From Emergomyces orientalis (Eukaryota; Ascomycota; Eurotiomycetes; Onygenales; Ajellomycetaceae), in contig MOWL01000068.1 in NCBI GenBank assembly GCA_002110485.1, positions 372,001 through 436,000 on the forward strand: a DNA stretch of 64,000 nucleotides, given 5' to 3'. Under the pieces are notes generated by a model. The model had not been told where the DNA came from. It saw only the letters and a program-made list of their open reading frames with translations, and did no database searches. The translations under genes were made by a program, and so were the position numbers. Shown one piece after another: positions 60,970 to 64,000 of this stretch. The stretch's first letter is position 1, and each line of letters opens with the position of its first letter.

Positions 60970-61480
60970 GAAGAAAAATTTTGACGAGAAGCGCGGAAAA
61001 CCGAAGAGGATGTTGAGAAAAATACATACAATACCCCTCAATCTCTTCCCATAGACATACATTGGAATCGTCATCACACTAAAGGCAAAATTAAACACAG
61101 TAATCCAAATGAAAACCTCCCTTGGCCCCCGAGCCGAGTACCACCCATTCACAAACATGCTAGCAATAAATATAAATACCACCTTTGCAAAATTTATAGT
61201 GACGAAATGCCTGGTTCGCGCCCTTTGGGTGGCAGTCGATCACATATGTGAAACTCGCAGAGGTACCGAAGGGGATGGATAGAGAGTGCAGAGCTATGAA
61301 GGTCATGGGTACGGCGAAATGGGCACCTCGGTCGATGCTCAGCCCATACCCCAGAAATCCGATTGTCGAGAATATCGTTGCGGGAATCATTAGGAGAAGA
61401 CGGAACTCGGGCTCATAAATGCCGTTATTTCGCCGTGCCATGAACCACTGCTCAATTGATAGTGGTAAGAGGGGAAACAA
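60970..61480 (-). pseudogene. Broken C-terminal part of a DHA1-type MFS transporter
   Basis: On the minus strand one frame reads IEQWFMARRNNGIYEPEFRL, then a helix with GFLGYGLSIDRG, HSLSIPFGTSASFTYVIDCH and ANQAF. A one-base insertion at about 61207-61212 shifts the frame, after which VTINFAKVVFIFIASMFVNG and VMTIPMYVYGKRLRGIV continue the same protein. A TAA lies just upstream of the first piece and the N-terminal two thirds are missing. The motif order is that of the last four to five helices of a drug:H+ antiporter-type transporter. Not a functional gene. Confidence 0.82.
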
Positions 61481-63187
61481 TTAGGATGTAACGGCATCCA
61501 CCTTCAAGCCAAGCTCCATGAAGGTTTTTAACTGGTCTAGAAGGCAGATCTTGTATGTGGGTTAATATTTTTAAGCCTTAGGTGTCAGACAAACTAGGGT
61601 GCAGGGTGATACAGTGAAGCACGATTCCGCGACTGTACCTGATCTGAAATTTAGGCATTCCTTGCCGTTTCGTTGTGTGCCATCGGCAATCCCCAAGGCC
61701 CAATCAATAGCGGGCCACTTGTGCTCGATCGGTTTTCCCGAATGTCCAACAAGCTCATCGTTGGAGTATTAAATGCCACTTGTGCGTTCTGTCACCTCGG
61801 TTGAGATGTTATAGACATGTGGTGTCATCCGGTGCGGTTCCAGCAAATGCGTAGCTCGCCAGGGAAAGCTATGGAAAATACCCAACGAAAACGCACTCTC
61901 GTAACAAGACTTAAGTGGCGATAGAAATGGGACGATCCGCGCTCGCTTGTTCTCTTGTTTCTCCTCTCCCTCTTTTTCTACTTCCACTTAGCCAGTCACA
62001 GATATGCTTAAGAACTAAGGATTATGCAAGCAATCACCAAGACCCAACAAGCAGAGACAGCAGCCCTTAGACATGTTGCACCCCGGCACTCAAACACACA
62101 AAAAAAAGGCATTTGACGCGCGTTACTCTCCCTATATAAGGTCAGTAATATCTACCATATTTTGCTAGGGATATCTACTATTGCGTCTCCTTTAGCCGGA
62201 TATGGGCTCGCCAAAAGCAGGAGTGGAGCTGGGGATATGGAGAAGGGATGGGTCAATGAGTGACCTACGCAAAGGTCTCGGAATCCATACATTGACCGCC
62301 TGTCAGTGATTCAATTGATGTGTTTCCGATACGCATTCATCAGCCTCCAGCATCTTCGATGATACTCGGAATTGGTTGATAAACGGCACTGATGTCTGTT
62401 GGCAGGTCAAGTGCCGAATGCCGAATACCGAATCGAAGATGACTAATACTCTATCACGTGTTTTCACCCCCACCAAAACATCCATCCACGGATGGATGCT
62501 TTTGCATGACTTCATCTGCTTGATATCAGACAAAGACGGGGAAACACTACTGAAACAACTGTACTACAACTTCCTGTTCACTATCACAGCTTTATTATTC
62601 CCTAGAACACGAATCCAGAATCAGATAATTGAAAAGGTATATTTTCAAATCTCCTACTATTCCTATTATTCAACCCTCAGAATTGGTATTGCAGCAACCC
62701 GATACCCCACACCCTCGTACAAACCGCATCTGCATTTGTTACTCTATATTTACGCGAATACCCAGGATATTTTGATTTTGTTACCATTATCATCTGTGCC
62801 TTGTCATAATAGATGAGTTGCCGCCATTTGTTTTTTTGGCTTTTATTGGAATTGTCATCTTTTTACTGCTTTTGAACTGCCTGGTTTGTTGCGGCTGAAG
62901 CGCCCATATCCTTTTTTTACAGTGGAAGAAATGCAGTAGTACAAACCAAATGGGATTCATCCAAGGTTGTATGCGAACTGCCTTTTGCATCCCATATGTT
63001 CCATTTTTGTTTTCAGGTCATACAATCACACTCCATCGTTGGCCGTTCAACCACACATATTCGGAATTGAAAATTTTCATTATTCTCTAATGACCTAACG
63101 CGGTATAGATATCAACAGTCAAGAAGTGTGAGTACGCAAGCGCAGCAGGAAAACGCTCCAAACGATTAAAGAAAAAGAAAAAGAAAA
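61481..63187. other. Intergenic region
   Basis: Upstream of the tubulin cofactor A gene and of the MFS relic. No further transporter pieces could be found upstream of the relic. No other gene recognised. Confidence 0.5.
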
Positions 63188-63400
63188 ATGGCACCTCCGT
63201 CCCCGCTGTCAATTGCAACCTCTGCGGTCCAGCGGCTAGTAAAGGAAGAGGCCTCATATCACCGCGAACTAAAGCACCAGGAGGAGCGCATCAAACGCCT
63301 CGCGGCTGAGCAGCCCGGTGAAGACGAAGATGGTAATCGGGAATATATGCTTAAACAAGAGGTACTACCCGCTGCAACTTCCATCCCTTACCTTTACCTT

Positions 63401-63438
<38 letters not shown>

Positions 63439-63824
63439 TTTCTTCAATATTTTGACTCGTGTGAACAGCACCAAGCCCTGGAAGAGACAAGAAAAGTCTT
63501 ACCGAATATGAAACAGAAAATATTAGAAGGTATCGCTAAGGTCGACCATTTGCTTGTAAGTTTCGATCTCTATCAAATCCCTGAGATTCCTTCTATTGGT
63601 GTCTCCAATATCACCTGGCCGCTTTCCCTGTTCGTGAAATATCTGGACACCTTAGAAAATGAATAAGATACATTACTTGTGCTTTAATCCCAAGATTCTA
63701 ACTATTATGTGAAAATAACCAGGTTGAAGAGGGACAGAAAGGAATGGGAAGCAACGTGGGCGAGATCAACGCAGCGAAAGAAGCCATTTCACAGGCCAAG
63801 ACGGCCGTCAGGGAGGTGTCATGA
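63188..63824 (+). CDS. Tubulin-folding cofactor A (TBCA/Rbl2-like)
   Basis: Three exons: 63188-63361, 63469-63555, 63723-63824 (120 residues), all introns phase 0. The protein is a short all-helical bundle: LSIATSAVQRLVKEEASYHR in helix 1, then a loop with an acidic EDEDGN insert, then YMLKQEHQALEETRKVLPNM and a last helix ending AKTAVREVS. The family captures beta-tubulin during folding and helps pass it along the cofactor pathway in the cytosol. Length is slightly above the usual 105-115. Intron 1 carries a (CTTT)n microsatellite before its acceptor. Confidence 0.94.
63395..63440 (+). repeat. (CTTT)n microsatellite in intron 1 of the tubulin cofactor A gene
   Basis: About ten TTTC units in a row form the pyrimidine-rich part of the intron. 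A likely length polymorphism. Confidence 0.85.
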
Positions 63825-64000
63825 TCTGCTACTCTGTCTATATTTCATGTTTATTTCTCTATCGCTTCTTTCTAACGTGTCGTAAATCTAAAAATTTCCA
63901 TTTCTACTCTAGTTCTTCAGGTAGTTAACTAGTCCACCGACATACAAATATTATTACTATTTATGGTGACTACATGGCTCTCAAGCCTTCGCATTCAAAA

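Noticed and set aside
61769..61987. Minus-strand open frame as the N-terminus of the broken MFS gene
   Set aside because: It has no transporter motifs and does not join to the relic.

Overview
The window is a piece of nuclear chromosome from a filamentous ascomycete. Small introns (56-182 bp, one of 559 bp) have GT..AG ends and CTRAY-type branch points. There are long intergenic spacers and T- or AT-rich microsatellites. A giant gene resembling the Pezizomycotina-only leashin family points to that group. The set of proteins (Mnr2, Vac7, flotillin, DUF3824-like) looks like Eurotiomycetes, possibly Onygenales; that narrower placement is an impression, not a proof. All gene models were assembled by hand from splice signals and reading phase.

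Layout. 1-2.3 kb: AT-rich spacer with a decayed inverted repeat carrying one-way C-to-T/G-to-A changes (RIP-like). 2.3-19.7 kb: one three-exon gene (+) for a protein of about 5,712 residues, of the 'involucrin repeat'/leashin (Woronin-body tether) type. 20.6-23.5 kb: CorA/Mnr2-type Mg2+ transporter (+). 24.6-27.6 kb: DUF3824-like Arg/Ser-rich protein (-). 27.6-34.3 kb: a 6.7 kb spacer with no gene I can support. 34.3-37.1 kb: Vac7-like vacuolar regulator (+). 38.9-40.0 kb: ribosomal protein eL42 (-). 40.2-41.4 kb: 2H phosphoesterase (-). 42.0-42.6 kb: NEDD8/RUB1 (+). 44.1-45.4 kb: elongin A (-). 46.3-48.5 kb: alpha-glucoside-type MFS transporter (+). 49.1-50.5 kb: decayed second sugar transporter. 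50.7-51.4 kb: hemerythrin-domain protein (-). 53.5-55.4 kb: flotillin (-). 57.4-58.2 kb: conserved-looking unknown (+). 58.9-60.6 kb: receptor-L-domain-like membrane protein with one repeat per exon (+). 61.0-61.5 kb: broken MFS C-terminus (-). 63.2-63.8 kb: tubulin cofactor A (+).

There is no operon logic. Two sets of neighbours are thematically related: (i) the giant tether and the DUF3824-like protein share an architecture of Gly/Ala-rich hydrophobic stretches followed by Lys/Arg/Ser clusters; (ii) NEDD8 and elongin A both serve cullin-RING ubiquitin ligases. I saw no CRISPR array, rRNA or tRNA that I could support, no intact transposase, and no clear multi-gene system of a new kind. The most unusual items are the internally repetitive giant protein, the exon-per-repeat membrane protein, a probable non-GT donor in elongin A, and several RIP-like relics.
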